A stretch of 64,000 nucleotides of DNA from Chelonoidis abingdonii. Its lineage: Eukaryota > Chordata > Testudines > Testudinidae. Location: NCBI RefSeq assembly GCF_003597395.2, contig NC_133769.1, forward strand, positions 43,389,304-43,453,303, written 5' to 3'. Each line of letters starts with the position of its first letter. Within the stretch, counting starts at the first letter, position 1. The position numbers and the translations under genes were made by a program. This document shows positions 33,751 to 46,110 of the stretch, in pieces. The notes below the pieces were generated by a model, which was not told where the DNA came from, ran no database searches, and saw nothing but the letters and a program-made list of their open reading frames with translations.

Positions 33751-35807
33751 TTTCCGTGAGATCTGGATTGTTTTTCACTCTTCTGGACTAAGCAGTGGAG
33801 AGGAGCATATAGAACTAAGTGATCAGCATTAATATTTTTGAATTAGGGCCAGATTAGGGAGTTAGGCACCCAAACATATTTGGGTGAAATGAGGCATATT
33901 AACTTTGAATTAACTGCAAACCCTGAAGTTTAGGAAGGTTAGGAAGGAAGACCAAAAGAAATTCCATTTACTGGAAAAAGAGTCAAAACCAGCTACCTGC
34001 TTTAATATTGAGTAAGGTTTGGGTGACAAGTTTTCTAAATGACCCAGTGCTAGGGAGCAACATGAGAGGAAGGGCATTCAGTTTGCCACCTGGAAATGTT
34101 CTTCCACCCCATGTAATAGACCACAACTGAGGGCTTTCAGGTCCTATCTCAAAAACCCTATCACTGTCCTTCAAAGGAAGAACTCCAGAGAGACACCCCA
34201 CAGCTTCACATTCACCACAGTTTATTATTGCAAAAGTGATATAAGAGGAAAAGAGAGTGTGGGAGAAATGGAAGAGACGCGAGTGCATCAAAATTGAAAA
34301 GGAGAAGAAAAAAACATCACAAAAAAGAAGAGGGATTATAAAACAGATTCTGGATTAACCAATGTACTAAGCAAATATTTCTCTATCCACAAAGTTCATG
34401 CTTTCCCTGACCTCAGATGTTTGGTATAAATGGAATAAGTTCACAATTATATTCCAGCCATAAGCAACCTACAAATCCAATCATCAAGTCCTGGGGTGTT
34501 GCCCTTGACAGAAATAGCTGTGTATTGTGCATTTTAAAAATTGGGCCAAATGCATCCTTATTGCAGCCTCTTTCTCCCCCACCCTACACCAAAAATAAAT
34601 AAATAAATATGATTCTGGCTAATTAACCTCTTATAGGTATGAACATATTGCACATTTCCTGAGAGAAAAAGGCTCTGGGAAAATATTTTGGGGGATGACT
34701 TAGGGAACAGAGACTGAATTTCCTTCCCCCATAAAACCTATTTCTTTATAATTTTCAACTTTAAAAGAAAAAAAAACCTCTTCTTTCATTGTACTTTTGT
34801 CCCCCATAGTCCAGTTTTCCCAAGCACAGAAGGGGGGGGGCCTGGGTTTGTTATTTTGCAGTCAGTCGGCACAATTCATTGAACAGACAGTAAAGTAGTT
34901 TGATTATAGTTTATAGGCTAAAGGTAGTTAGCTTGCTTACCGTTATCTCCAAACTATTTCCCAGTTCTGCCCACCCAGGTATTAAAAACCAAATTTATTC
35001 CTGTTTCCCATAAAGAAAGGCATCCTCCACTACCAACCCAGCTGGGACTATTCTTTTACAGATCTGTTAGTCAGGCCTCTTTTATATTAGACCCTATAAA
35101 GCATGCTCAGAGTAATTGCTTTAATCTTTCATTTTAGGTCATGAAATAAGTGCTCAGAATAAGAGATATGTTTTTGTATTACATTCATGCATTTAGTTTT
35201 TTAACCTTTTCCAGGCAACGATGCAGTTTATGGCAGCCAAAGCACAAAATAAAAGTAAAAATGCATTCAAGACATGTTGGAGATGAAGCAGGTAGGTAGG
35301 TTTTCACTGTCTGTATATGGCACTATTCCTGCGGGTGGAGACAGAGCTGGGAAAGAGATGCATTTTGGCTTGGCTTTCAAAACTAGTTTTTGAGATAAGT
35401 GCACTTTGAAGATAAGTGTTGCTATAAAAACACATTAGCTGTAAAGTTAAAATGAATTTGAAATTCACACAATAATTCAGCGCCAGAGTGAGCTTTATGG
35501 TTGCTGTGTAGAAAGAAGGAAAAATGTAGGACCAAATTCAGCCTTTGTTGAAGCCAGTGTAACTCTATTGAAGTCAAAGGAGCTACACCAGGGATGAAAT
35601 TAGCCCAGCTTTTAAACTACTTTGACCATAAATCTGCATATTTTAAACTTTCCTCTTTGATCTGCATGATGAATCTCTTGATGTCTGTTTGGCTGCACCT
35701 GTGTTCATATGTGCATCTGCATTTGTGTACAGTCAGTTGGAGTTTGGTGCATATAGGGAGTGTTATTTAGACATCTAAAGATCTACTATACAGTTTGTAG
35801 GATAACT
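33751..35807. other. Mostly unrecognised; possible LTR 3' part at 33975-34250 (minus)
   Basis: On the minus strand, AATAAA (complement of TTTATT near 34221) is followed by a GTG-rich stretch like an R-U5 region, so a partial minus-strand LTR is possible at 33975-34250. A G9 tract lies near 34831 and AAATAAATAAATAAAT at 34594. The rest shows nothing recognisable. Confidence 0.35.
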
Positions 35808-36053
35808 TAGTCCTCTATATAAGCAGCAAAGAGTCCTGTGGCACCTTATAGACTAACAGATGTTTTGGAGCATGAGCTTTTGTGAGTGAATACCCACTTT
35901 GTTGGGTGCATCATGCATCTGACGAAGTGGGTATTCACCCACGAAAGCTCATGCTCCAATACATCTGTTAGTCTATAAGATGCCACAGGACTCTTATCTG
36001 CTTTTACAGATCCAGACTAACACGGCTACCCCTCTGATACTAGTCCTCTATAT
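35808..36053 (+). mobile_element. Inverted-dimer ACACGGCTAC-tail repeat with 13-bp target duplication
   Basis: The element proper is 35821-36040. TAGTCCTCTATAT flanks it perfectly at 35808-35820 and 36041-36053. The left arm (35826-35910) is the reverse complement of the repeat, and the right arm (35915-36000) is the direct copy. They meet head to head at TGCATCATGCATC. Only the right arm carries the tail GACTAACACGGCTACCCC, ending in GATAC at the duplication. Long perfect duplications point to a target-primed, RNA-mediated insertion. Penelope-like elements often insert in such inverted forms, but that assignment is an inference. Confidence 0.85.
35919..35956 (+). ncRNA. Hammerhead-ribozyme-like fold in the right arm
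   Basis: Same layout as at 92-129: CTGACGA (35919-35925), stem II GTGGGT/ACCCAC, GAAA (35943-35946), stem III AGC/GCT around TCAT, and candidate cleavage nucleotide C35956. The extra A before stem II is present here too. In the opposite arm the corresponding core is degraded to CCAACAAAG. Confidence 0.4.
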
Positions 36054-36569
36054 GATACATTCAAGCCCATAGCTCTATCTCACTGGGATTCTGTGCACTG
36101 GAGTCTCTTCTGCCTCCAGTGAACACAAGTATAAGCAGGGTCTGAATGGGCTCTCCCCTGCCCTCTACTGATGAACTGGGGGAAAAGACCACATGATCCA
36201 ACTGTATTTCCATAAACATACCTACTTTGCCTAGGTGATAATCAGAGAGACCTTCTTTGTCAAAGTGGTCAATTTTGTCTGTGCTGGGTTAAAATTTATC
36301 TTAGTCTTGGGCTCAAGGGTAATTAAATGTTGTTATCCTTACTGTGTGACTAAAGAGAAGCAGAACTGTAATTAATATTCCTTGAGGGTGTCATCATAAC
36401 TGTTATCTCATTCACTGTACAGGGGGTAATAATGTGAAATCCAAGTGGAAGTTAGAGAGGGTGAAGATAGGTGTTCCTACCCAGTAGTGTGGAATTGTTT
36501 GAAGAATCATAGATACCAATTGACCCTCCCCCTCTTTCAATACAGAGCTGATCAGAATGTCAGGAACTG
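36054..36569. other. No recognised feature
   Basis: Mixed sequence between a Penelope-like copy and a CR1; nothing identified. Confidence 0.4.
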
Positions 36570-37300
36570 TTAGTTTCTGTCTTATTATGTATCCTTTTCC
36601 TATCTTAATACCACTATATGGATCAATGATAGAGCCACACCTTGAATACTGATTGCAGTTTTGGTGGCTCCATCTCAGAAAATAAAAAAGAAATTTGAAC
36701 TGGAAAAAGCACAGAGAAGGGCAACAAAACTGATCAGTGGTATGGAACAGCTTCCATTGGAGGGGAAATTTAAAAGACTGAGAGTGTTCAGCCCAGAAAA
36801 GAGATGAATAAGAGGGGATATGATAGAGGTCTATAAAATCATGAATGGTGTAAAGAAAGTGAATAAGGAAGGGTTATTTAGCCCTTCACATAACACATGA
36901 ACCAGGTATCACCAAAAGTAATTAAGAGGCAGCAGGTTTGAAACAAATATAAGGAAGTATTTCTTCACAAAACACACAATCAACCTGTGGAACTTGATGC
37001 CAGGAGATGTTGTGGAAGAAAAATGTATAAACTGGGTTCACAAAGATTGAATAAATTCATGGATAATAGCTTCATCAATGGCAATTAGTCAAGATGGTCA
37101 GGGACATAATCCTATATTGTGGGTGACCCTAAACCTGACTGCCAGAAGCTGGGACTGGACAAGAGGGGATGGATCACTCAGTAAATTGGATGGTCTCTTT
37201 TTACTCCCTCTGAAAATCTGGCATGGGCCAGTGTCAGAGGACAGGATACTGGGCTAGATGGACCATTGATCTGGCCCAGTATGGCCATTCTTGTGTTCTT
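36570..37300 (+). mobile_element. CR1 LINE 3' part
   Basis: Starts within the reverse-transcriptase C-terminal region (TATGGATCAATGATAGAGCC, then the stretch equivalent to PHLEY). It continues through GAACTGGAAAAAGCACAG and ends at the CR1 terminus GGCCATTCTTGTGTTCTTAT. It has frameshifts and no usable ORF. It belongs to the same subfamily as 2996-3775. Confidence 0.9.
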
Positions 37301-37784
37301 ATGACTCAACTGAGAGTCTTTGTTTCTGCTCAGTGATCACTAGAGCTGAAATCACTAATGAGCAACTCTAGGGGGCTGAACCTTAGACCTGGTGTGGGGA
37401 CAGTGTTGTGAAAGACAACACAGAGGATATAGTAGCAGTGAGGTTGCCCATTACCTGTTGAAATCATTGCAAGCTAAAATCACTAAGAACCGTGCTGACT
37501 GGTGCAATCTCAGAACAAAGCATCACCCCTAGAGTCAGCAGTGTGTGAGCAGCTGCACAGGTGGCCATGATGGGGAAAGCAGAGGCAGAGGGATTGCTCA
37601 ACTCCTCTTCAGGGTTGGGAGGTGAACACATATGAATTCCAGGACTTTGCATACTTTGGACAACCAACTGTGAGTGGGGTGTGGTGGAGGGGACGATGAG
37701 TGGAGTTATCTCTCCCTTTTAATAAAGGTTTGCTTTCATTACACACAGATTCAATGCTCATGAGTGGGGAAGTATTTCCTCTCT
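37301..37784 (-). mobile_element. LTR-like fragment (related to 171-715)
   Basis: The minus strand of about 37680-37784 matches 310-395: GAGGAAATACTTCCCC, then CCTTTATTAAAAGGGAG and ATAACTCC. The copy is cut at 37785 by a MITE. The left part (37301-37600) is unassigned. Confidence 0.4.
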
Positions 37785-38069
37785 GGTTGTCTACGCTGCA
37801 TTTTAAAACCTGCAGCAGCAAGTCTGGGAGTCCAGGTCTACCAACTCAGGATTATGCAGGTCACACTACAGTGCTAAAAACAGCCATGTAGATGTTCAGG
37901 CTCAGGCTCTGAAGCCCACCTAATTCCCCCAGTTTCAGAGCCTGAACACCAGCCCTAGGCTGAACATCACTGCAGCTGTTTATGCACCGTCATGCAAGCC
38001 TGAGTCTGTAGACCTAGGCTCTAAGTATCGTGGCCACAGATTTTAAACACAGTGTAGACATACCCATAG
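37785..38069. mobile_element. hAT-type MITE
   Basis: Ends GGTTGTCTACGCTGCATTTT and CACAGTGTAGACATACCC are inverted and match the termini of 4864-5157. Internal self-complementary segments (CAGGCTCAGGCTCTGAAG against TTTCAGAGCCTGAA) support a MITE. No coding. Confidence 0.65.
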
Positions 38070-39744
38070 AGGTGCCCAGGTGTTTAGTTTTCCCGAATTT
38101 CTTTGTGGGGGCTTGAGCCAATTCTGTTTGGTAATGTTAAGAGGAATCCCTAGATAATGAACATGGCGGTTGTTACTGCTGACAGCACATGGCAGAAGGG
38201 TTGCATGAGAAACACTTGTTAATCTGAATATGAGTCACAAATACAGGAGTGAAAGTCTCCTAATTCTTCTATACATTTCTTTTACAAATTACATTTACAA
38301 TTTTTCTATAAATTGTAAGAATACATCATTTTATAATACCACTTTCTATTTCAGGGATTACAGCAGGCATTTGGGTATTATGGCGTTGGGTAATATGTAA
38401 GAATATAGCTAGGTAGAGATATTCAGTGTAATTAAGTGCATTGGTTTCTTCATTGTTTGAAGTAATTCTTTTCACTACTCTACCTTAATATTAATAAACT
38501 TAGTGTTCATCAGTACAACATTATAAGAAAAATCAAGATATGTACATAAATGATTGAACAATCATGTGATCTTATCATCACATTGTCCTTCTGGTTCCCT
38601 TCTTGCTTGTTAAGAACTTCACTGGTTGTTTGACATTAGATGAAGCCTCTATGCTCTTGAGCACAAAGACCAGGAATGAAATCCTGGCAGTATTGAAGTC
38701 AATCAGAACTTTGTCGCTGATTTCAATGGGGCAGGGATTTCACCCTGTGTCTTTACTTGTTCTATGGGCTACATGCTCAAAAATACTAAATCATCATATT
38801 TTTACACTGATCACCATCAGTATGTTTGGTGGCTGCTGAATTAGCATAAAGGAAGGCACAGTTTCAGACCTCATAAAGTCACACTAACTAGCTAAACTAG
38901 GCAGTGTAAATACAGTTTAAATACCTGAATCATAACGATGAGCATCTTGACTTGGGGCAGACAACTTTGAGGGATCACAAATGAAAGATTTAGAGGAAGA
39001 AATGGGTTTATGATGAGGAGAGAGGTATAATCTAGCTCGGCAGAGAAGGGGAAGTCTAAGTATAAGGGTCACATAGGAAAAGCCTTTAAGACAACCACCA
39101 GGAAAGATACAGTGGGGATGGTAAAGCAGAGGATTGAGAAATGGAGATAGCAGGAGGGGAAGTAGTGAATCTGGCTATTCTTAAAAGTGCATTACCTCAG
39201 TTTCAGATATCCAAATTTAGAAAAGTCATTAATCATCTTTAACTAATTGCTTAAACTCCATGGCTGCCATGAAAGGAATCACATTTGGCAAGCACTAGCT
39301 CTACTATTTTAACCACAAATCAAAAAAGCATCTTGGAGGTGACGTCTGTCGATCAAAGGGTAGATTGCACTTGCTTTGACACTTTGTTCAAAATTAAATC
39401 AATACTCACACGATCAGGATGCTGACATTTGTCTTTGCTTCAACTGTTATACAGAAAATCTATCTAATAAGATCAAGAGGCCAGAATCAGAGGGTCCAGT
39501 ACTGCAAAAAGTCAATAGAACTGCTCGCATAGGTAAGGGCTGCAGGATCAGCCAGGGTATTGGGATAAGCCAAGATGAAAAAAAAACTAAACAAGCCTGA
39601 ATATTCTCCTCTCAAATAAATAAAAAAGCACTTCTATAAAAGTTCTGTAAACCTTAAAATTATGTGCATGTCCCTGCACATCCTGGCGGGGGTGGATTCT
39701 TGCAGTATTTCTGACCCAAACAGGAATGTATTGGGAAGAAACAC
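38070..39744. other. Mostly unrecognised; short repeat at 38680-38750
   Basis: AAATCCTGGCAGTATTGAAG to GATTTCAATGGGGCAGGG is the short self-complementary reptile repeat. The remainder shows no repeat or gene that I recognise. Confidence 0.4.
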
Positions 39745-39935
39745 AGGGTTATGATTAAAGAACTGGAATGGAATTCAAGTTAGCTGAGTTCTTTTCCTGT
39801 CTCTGCCACTAACTTCCTGTGTAACTTGTGGTAAATCCCATCATCTCTGTGCCTCAGTTCCCTAGATAAAAGATAATTCCACCCTACCACTCAAGGGAGT
39901 TTCAAAGATAAATTTATAAATGTATAAGTTGTGCA
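39745..39935 (+). repeat. MIR-like SINE
   Basis: Contains the MIR phrases CTCTGCCACTAACTTCCTGT, TGTGCCTCAGTTCCCTAGA and, further on, AAGGGAGTTTCAAAGATAAA. Orientation is head to tail on the + strand. It is diverged but recognisable. Confidence 0.75.
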
Positions 39936-40203
39936 CAGATATACTTCCCATGGGTAGGGGGCTCTCCTTCAAGACAATTGTCCATCTTGCTTTAACCTGC
40001 TTATTGGTTTTACCAGAAAGACCAGTGTCCATCACTGAAAAGCACATGGCTCAGCGTTAACATGCAGTTCTGTAACTTAATGTTCAAAAATCTCGGTAGC
40101 TTATTTCTTATAAAAAAATGTACCTCTTTTAAATCATATTCCTCAGGGGCTTGCAGTAATTTGAATTGTTTAAACAATTTTGTCCACCGTTTGGCAGTTC
40201 CTT

Positions 40204-40437
40204 TCATGCTCCCACTGGAATGTATTGTAGATCTCCAATGTGGCTGTGGCCACCACAAATAGGAGTGTGGAGGATTTCATCCTTGCCAATTTCTCTGCAA
40301 TGCCACTTGCTTCCATAAGTATATAGAAACTCTGCAACTACCTCCTCCAGTTTTCTTGCAGGTTGCCTTCCAGACTTAGGGGTTCGTTTGGGACTGATAA
40401 TAAAAGTCCCATGTTTTACTTCCTTGTCCCAGTCCAA
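40204..40437 (-). CDS. Possible exon or retained coding fragment, unknown
   Basis: On the minus strand a frame of 77 codons opens directly after a TAG preceded by CTTCTGTAATCTTTTG, which resembles a splice acceptor (AG at 40439-40438). The predicted peptide looks protein-like and basic, with PKRTPKSGRQPARKLEE and VVAEFLYTYG, and runs to a stop at 40204. GAG|GTAGTT inside could be a donor. There is no ATG at its start. The next frame downstream (40010-40258) also stays open with LQAPEEYDLKE. I do not recognise the protein. It could be an exon, a decayed gene or retrogene fragment, or chance. Confidence 0.2.
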   Translation of the reverse strand: MDWDKEVKHGTFIISPKRTPKSGRQPARKLEEVVAEFLYTYGSKWHCREIGKDEILHTPICGGHSHIGDLQYIPVGA

Positions 40438-40863
40438 CTACAAAAGATTACAGAAGGTTAAGAAAAGTGTCAAATGCCAGGGGCAGAATCCTTAGACTTC
40501 AGAATACATTAAAGAATCTATATTTTTGGATTTCATGATTTCTGACATAGTTTTTATTGACTATTACTGATACCCTTAAATTATGAAAACATATATGTTC
40601 CAGATTTAATACCTAACCTCGAAGAATTAATGGAATTGTCAGCCAAGTGTTGCAAGAAGTGAAAGAGAAGCATAAAATACTTGAGGAAAAAAATAAATAT
40701 CGTTTTCATAGAAGACGTATCAAGCATCATTTGTCTTAATCTGAAACAGCCTTAACCGTGAACATTTTCGCATAACATAAACTGCTGTCACACAATAAAT
40801 TATATGGACATCTACATATGGATCTAAGTTTAACAATTGTATATTTCTTTTTTGTAGAGTAAT

Positions 40864-41103
40864 TTGTTACACTTCTGCCTTGCTTTGGAAAAATTGCACA
40901 TTCTGATAATAAGAAAACACAGGGTAAAGATGCATCGATGGCATAAGCAACACAAACTGAAGAAAAGGCACAGAAAGTACAATTTAGGCTTCTCATTACT
41001 CATACATGCATTCATCTGCAATAGTGATATGAGTTCACTTCCAAGGCAGAAGATGGCATTGACGCACATCAAATCTATTGAAAAGAATGGAGTTACTGTC
41101 TGA
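40864..41103 (+). CDS. Small basic open frame, unknown, probably chance
   Basis: The 79-codon frame contains a basic cluster RKHRVKMHRWHKQHKLKKRH at about residues 17-36. This faintly recalls basic nuclear or ribosomal tails. There is no conserved neighbour or splice signal to support it, and the rest of the frame is unremarkable. Confidence 0.1.
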   Translation: MLHFCLALEKLHILIIRKHRVKMHRWHKQHKLKKRHRKYNLGFSLLIHAFICNSDMSSLPRQKMALTHIKSIEKNGVTV

Positions 41104-42551
41104 GACACCAAGTAATGTGATATATCACACAAATAGATTATGTATGTGGCCATGTTTTTAGTCTACATTAATTATTTCCATTAAAGCTATTTCTAAATAT
41201 TATAGTTGAATAAAAGTTAGACAGAAGCTTATGCCAAAAATATGCTGCCATCAGAACTAATGAAACTATACTATGTTTTATCATTATAATGTCATCAGAA
41301 ACTTAATGCAGTTTTACTAATATTGATATTAAAAAACTTCCATAGGAAAGATGCTTTTGAGTTTAAAATCATTACAGGACTGCTTTTTTGTTTTTCATGA
41401 ACAGTTAGCAGTTGTAGTTGTGTCTCTTTAAATATCCAGCAGTTTCAAAGTTCCATGCAGACTTTTCACATAATAGCCAGGCTTTTAAGTCCTGAGAGGC
41501 AGGAACTACACCATCCATGACTGTTGTAGCTTGAAATGTTTGTTTTCACTGGAAAATTCATGTTTGTAGTGACATGTTTTCCTCGGTAATTTTTAAAGCT
41601 TAAAAAAACTCACCTCTGAGTAAGGATAAGAATAAGTAACAAGTTGCTATTAGGAGAGTGACTGTGCAAATGAAATGATATGTTAGTGTTGCAGTGACTA
41701 TGCTAATTCTTGTGTTAAATTTCTGATCCTAACCAATAGTTAGTCTGGACTAAGAAAATAGCTCAGATTGGAAAACCTGTCAGTTCTTTACCTAGTTTGG
41801 AAAGGCCAGTGTGAGCTAAAACTTCCAGAACATAAGCAGACTCATAATGAACTTGTTAAAAGAACTGCTCTGCTTTGTCTCCTGACAAACCTGATCTCTG
41901 GGTGCTTACTAACTATTACAGAGTCCCATGTTTATGTATTGTGTTGAGGGGTACAAATTCTTTTTCAATTGTTCTGAAGACTTTAAAAGCTTGATTTTCA
42001 TTGTTACCTAAGTAACAGGAGGGGACTGAAGAATTCTTCCTTCTTTGAGATGGACTAGATCCAGATCACCTAGGCTGCCAATCCAGAAAGCACTTAAGCA
42101 CATCTCTAATTTTAAGCCTGTGAGTAGTTCCACTGACGCCAATGGAGTTATGCCAATATAAACTCAGAGGAGAATCTGACCAATAATGTTAAGGTGAAAC
42201 CTGAATACTATATAGAATAATATAATGCAACAGTGTAACCATTTCAAAGGTGTTTTTTTTTCCTAATCTGTTAAATAGCAAAACACAGACAAAATTATTT
42301 GTCAAGGTTATGTCAACATCCAAGATATTAGATCCTACACCACATATAACACTCCTGTCTTAGTTTTCATAGTTATTCTGATGGCATCACTCCTGGATGG
42401 CTTTTCATTGCATTCCATTTCTCCGATTAGTAGTGGATCCAGCCACAGGCTTTATTATTTCAGTTACATTGTATTATAGTGTATGTGTGTTTGGGGGCAA
42501 GGTGTTAACATTCAGGATAGAGAAAAGATTTGTTAAACTCTATTAAGAAAA

Positions 42552-43612
42552 TATTGTGAACTGGGTTTGGTCACAGAGACTCCCCTCGAGACTGTCACTC
42601 GATGAGCTGGGATATCACTGAGAACAACCTTCCTATCAGAACAGGGCCCCTCCACTACTGTCTTGCTGAGTTAGACACTCCAGTCAGCTCCAGCAAAGAT
42701 CCAGAGGTTGGGCCATGCCCCTCTGTAGTTCACTGAAACTCAGATTCACTCAGCCCAGGGGCTTCTCAGTTAACAGGGACTTTCCCAGAGCCCAGTGTTC
42801 AGCCTTTCTGGGAGCCTGAACACCAAATAAATCCATTTTACTCTGTATAAAGCTTATACAGGGTAAATTCATAAACTGTCTGCCTTCTATAACACTGATA
42901 GAGAGATATGCACAGCTGTTTGCTCCCCCAGGCATTAATCATTTACTCTGGGCTTATTAATGAACAAAAGTGATTATATTAAGTATAAAAAGTAGGATTT
43001 AAGTGGTTTCAAGTAATAACAGACAGAACAAACTAATTCACCAAGCAAAATAAAGTAAAAACACGCAAATCTAAGCCTAATACATTAAGAAACTGATTAC
43101 AGGTAATATCCTCAGAGAAGTTCCAATAAGCTTCTTTCACAGACTAGACTCCTTCCTAGTCTGTGCCCTGGTACAGTCCTTGTTAGTTCCAGCAGACATC
43201 TCAGGTGGTAAGCAGGGGTTTTCTCATGACTGGCAGCCCCCTTTGTCCTGCTCCATCCCCTTTTATAGCTTTGGCACAAGGCGGGAATCTTTTGTCTGTG
43301 CTTGTTCCCACCCCCGCCTCATCAATGGAAAAGTACAAGGATTAAGATGGATTCCAGTATCATGTGGCATGGTCACATGTCACTGGAAGACCTCTAGTCT
43401 CCATTCTTCCAGGGCTGGCACGTACATACACAGAAAGTTTGCAGGTAAATAAACCATTTACAACCAATTGTCCTAGTCAATGGGAGCCATCAAGATTCTA
43501 AACCCCATTAATGGCCCACACTTTGCATGATTACAATAGGACCTCAGAGTTAGCTTCATATTTTAGCTTCAGATACAAGAATGATACATGCATATGAATA
43601 GGAGGATTATGA
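42552..43612 (-). mobile_element. Retroviral-type solo LTR, minus strand
   Basis: From memory this matches an abundant turtle LTR in reverse: CAGAGACTCCCCTCGAGACT, then GCATTAATCATTTACTCTGG, AACTGATTACAGGTAATATC, CATGGTCACATGTCACTGG, and finally GATACAAGAATGATACATGC. About 1060 bp with no internal viral region next to it, hence a solo LTR. The exact ends and duplication could not be read. A plus-strand piece at 46656 onward shares the opposite-orientation 5' phrases of this group. Confidence 0.7.
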
Positions 43613-44455
43613 CACCAAGCTGGAAGGTGCTGCAACGACTTTGAATTCTAGAGTTAGAATTAAAAAAGACATTGATAAATTGGAGAATTGCTCTGAAATC
43701 AACAAGATGAAATTCGATGATGACAAGTGTGAAGTACTTCATTTATCAAGGAAAAATCATATATCCAATGGGGAATATCTGGCTGGGCAGTAGTACTGCA
43801 GAAAAGGATTTGGGAGTTATAGAGCATCACATATTGAATATCAGCCAATAACATGATGTAGTTTCAAAAAAGACTAATATCATTTTGAGATGTATGTCAT
43901 TGTGCATAAGATATGAGGGGTAATTGTTCCACTCTACCTGGCACTAGTAAGGTCTCAGATGGAGAACTGTGCCTAGTTTTGGGTGCCACACTTTAAGAAA
44001 GATGTGGGCAAATTGTAGAGAGGGCAACAAAAATGTTAAAAGATTTAGAAAACCTGATATAGGAGAAAGGTTTTTCCAATGGACATGTTTAGTCATGAGA
44101 AGAGAAGATTGGGTGGGAGGGGAACCTGATAACATTCTTCAAATATGTTAAGGGCTGTTATAAAGAGAATGGTGATCAATTGTAGGGTAGGACAAGAAAT
44201 AATCAACCTAATCTGAAGCAAGGAAGGTTTAGGTTAGATATTAGGAAAAACTTTCTAACTATAATGGTAATTAAGTACTGGAATAGATTACCATGGGAGT
44301 TTGTTAAATCTCTGTCACTGAATGTTTTTTTAAGAACAGGTTAGAAAAACACCTGTCAGGGACGGTCTAGTAAGTTCTTCCTCAGTGTGACAGAATGAAC
44401 AAGATGAATTCTCAAGGTCCTTCCTAGTCCTACATTTCTAGGATTTCTATGACTA
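43605..44455 (+). mobile_element. CR1 LINE 3' part, older subfamily
   Basis: Starts with the stretch equivalent to the FADD-flanking region (AAAAAAGACATTGATAAATTGG) and includes GACAAGTGTGAAGTACTTC. It passes through the PHLEY-equivalent (CAGATGGAGAACTGTGCC) and ends in a CR1-type 3' region with CCTTCCTAGTCCTACATTTC. Stops and frameshifts throughout; no coding. Confidence 0.8.
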
Positions 44456-45545
44456 TTGCTTCTACTAGCAAGGGTTGAATGGACATGTTGACTTCTGTAC
44501 CCTTTCAGAGGTGATACTTCCACATCATGGTTTGAGCACATTGGTGAGGGAGCACAGAAAAGCTGGCACTGCTGCTGCTCATCCAGTACCTGGATAGTGG
44601 ATAGGAAGACACTTTCACTTTCCATTAGTAGCAGACTGGCACTTTTCACCAGAACTAAATTCACTTACAATTTTATTTTCAAAAGCTGGAACATAAAGAG
44701 ATATGAAAAGTAGATTTAACAAGTATATTTTTATCTTGAAGTTAGTCAAACCTTCCTAAAATGCTTTAGGAATGAGATAAAAGTTTTGGATTCCAATATT
44801 TCTGTAATGACATTTTTAATAAGTTACAACTTTTGTATATCTCAAATAAAATGTTCATATTAAATGTTACAGTTTAGCCCTAAAATGGGCCAGGCATGCA
44901 ATATAGATGAAAATTAATCTGCAGTCCTCCACATTATTTAGTTTCTAGCGTCAGCTAAAAATATGTATGGAACTATGTATTACATTTTCCTCATCTCAGA
45001 TACCACATTCAACTTACATTGCTTTTTGTTGGCAATCAATGCACTTAAAGCAGGTGGAAAATAAGTTCCACATCTGAGCACCATTCATATAATACAGTTG
45101 TGACTAGACACAGCAATGTTTATTTTAATCCAACAAGAGTTCAGAAACTCCATTGCTGAATAGACATTTCGCTCACATCTTATAATCAGTTTGTATTTTG
45201 GGAAAACCTGCCAAGTGAACAAGCATGTAAAGGAAAATGCCCCTTTTAAAAAACAAAAGCAATATAGTGTAGATTGATAAATATATTTGTAAAAACAAAA
45301 GTTCATGATCTAGGGCTGCATTCTGATTGTTTTGCAGCATTCTACTGGCACAAAGTGCTCCCAATAATGAATGTCCATTCCTCTTATTTGTTTGTATGTG
45401 CTTCCATTGCTGGACAGACCCCATTTATGCTGTATTCTCCCTTGTCACACCAAGAAGCCTTGTTTATTTGTAACAGGGAAAGCTGGCTTTTTTAGGCAAG
45501 GCTATAGACCCAGCACAAGGGAATTTTGGCAGCTGTAATTTACAG
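44456..45545. other. No recognised feature
   Basis: AT-rich sequence with short chance frames; no repeat family recognised. Confidence 0.45.
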
Positions 45546-46110
45546 GTCTGAGGAAAGTTAGTGGCAAAGCACAGGGTACTGGAAAAAATAGCCCGTCTCA
45601 CAGAACAGGAGGAAAATGGGAAAGGAGGAAGACTTGCTCTGAGTCAATATGCTATGAGATTGTCTAGGAAATGGGCAGTGGCTCTCTCTCTTTCCAGTCC
45701 AAGGCCCTGGGAAAACCAAGAAAAGCCTTTTGAAGAAGCTGGTGAAAAGGTCCAACAAAGGGCCTAAAAACAGCCAGAGGGCTAGATAAGTAAGGGGTGT
45801 TGCTTGGCTGAGAGGGCTAAGTCCTGAGAGAAGAATTGAAAGATTGTGGTAGAGCATAGGAACTAGCCTCATTGGGAAGAGAGTAAGGAAGAGTTTTGGT
45901 CAGGCCTTATGCCCACTTCACTGTTGATGGTTCACAGAAGAGGGAGAGTATGGGCTCTGAAGGGTCTGCAGAGATGTTCTGTTATACCCCAGAGATAGGT
46001 GAAGTTCAATAAAAACCCACTCAGTGATTGTGATGAAGGGTGAGAGACTGAATGAAGATTTGGACATTGATTTGGAATTTCGGTTTGGCTAGACAAATAA
46101 ACTACCCATC
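45546..46110 (+). mobile_element. LTR-like fragment
   Basis: AATAAA at 46008-46013 follows a purine-rich stretch and is followed by a GTG-rich region, in the arrangement of an LTR R-U5 boundary. There is no coding. The left edge is only approximate. Confidence 0.35.

Larger units (their letters stand above)
39936..42551. other. Mostly unrecognised; two open frames discussed separately
   Basis: AT-rich sequence with no clear transposon content except possible fragments. The two open segments at 40204-40437 and 40864-41103 are described as separate entries. Confidence 0.4.

Noticed and set aside
42552..43612. An intact endogenous retrovirus next to this LTR
   Set aside because: No gag, pol or env remnants border it; CR1 and unrelated AT-rich DNA follow directly.
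45558..45872. Minus-strand 104-codon ORF with a hydrophobic stretch
   Set aside because: No start context, splice signals or family resemblance; it lies in an LTR-like fragment.
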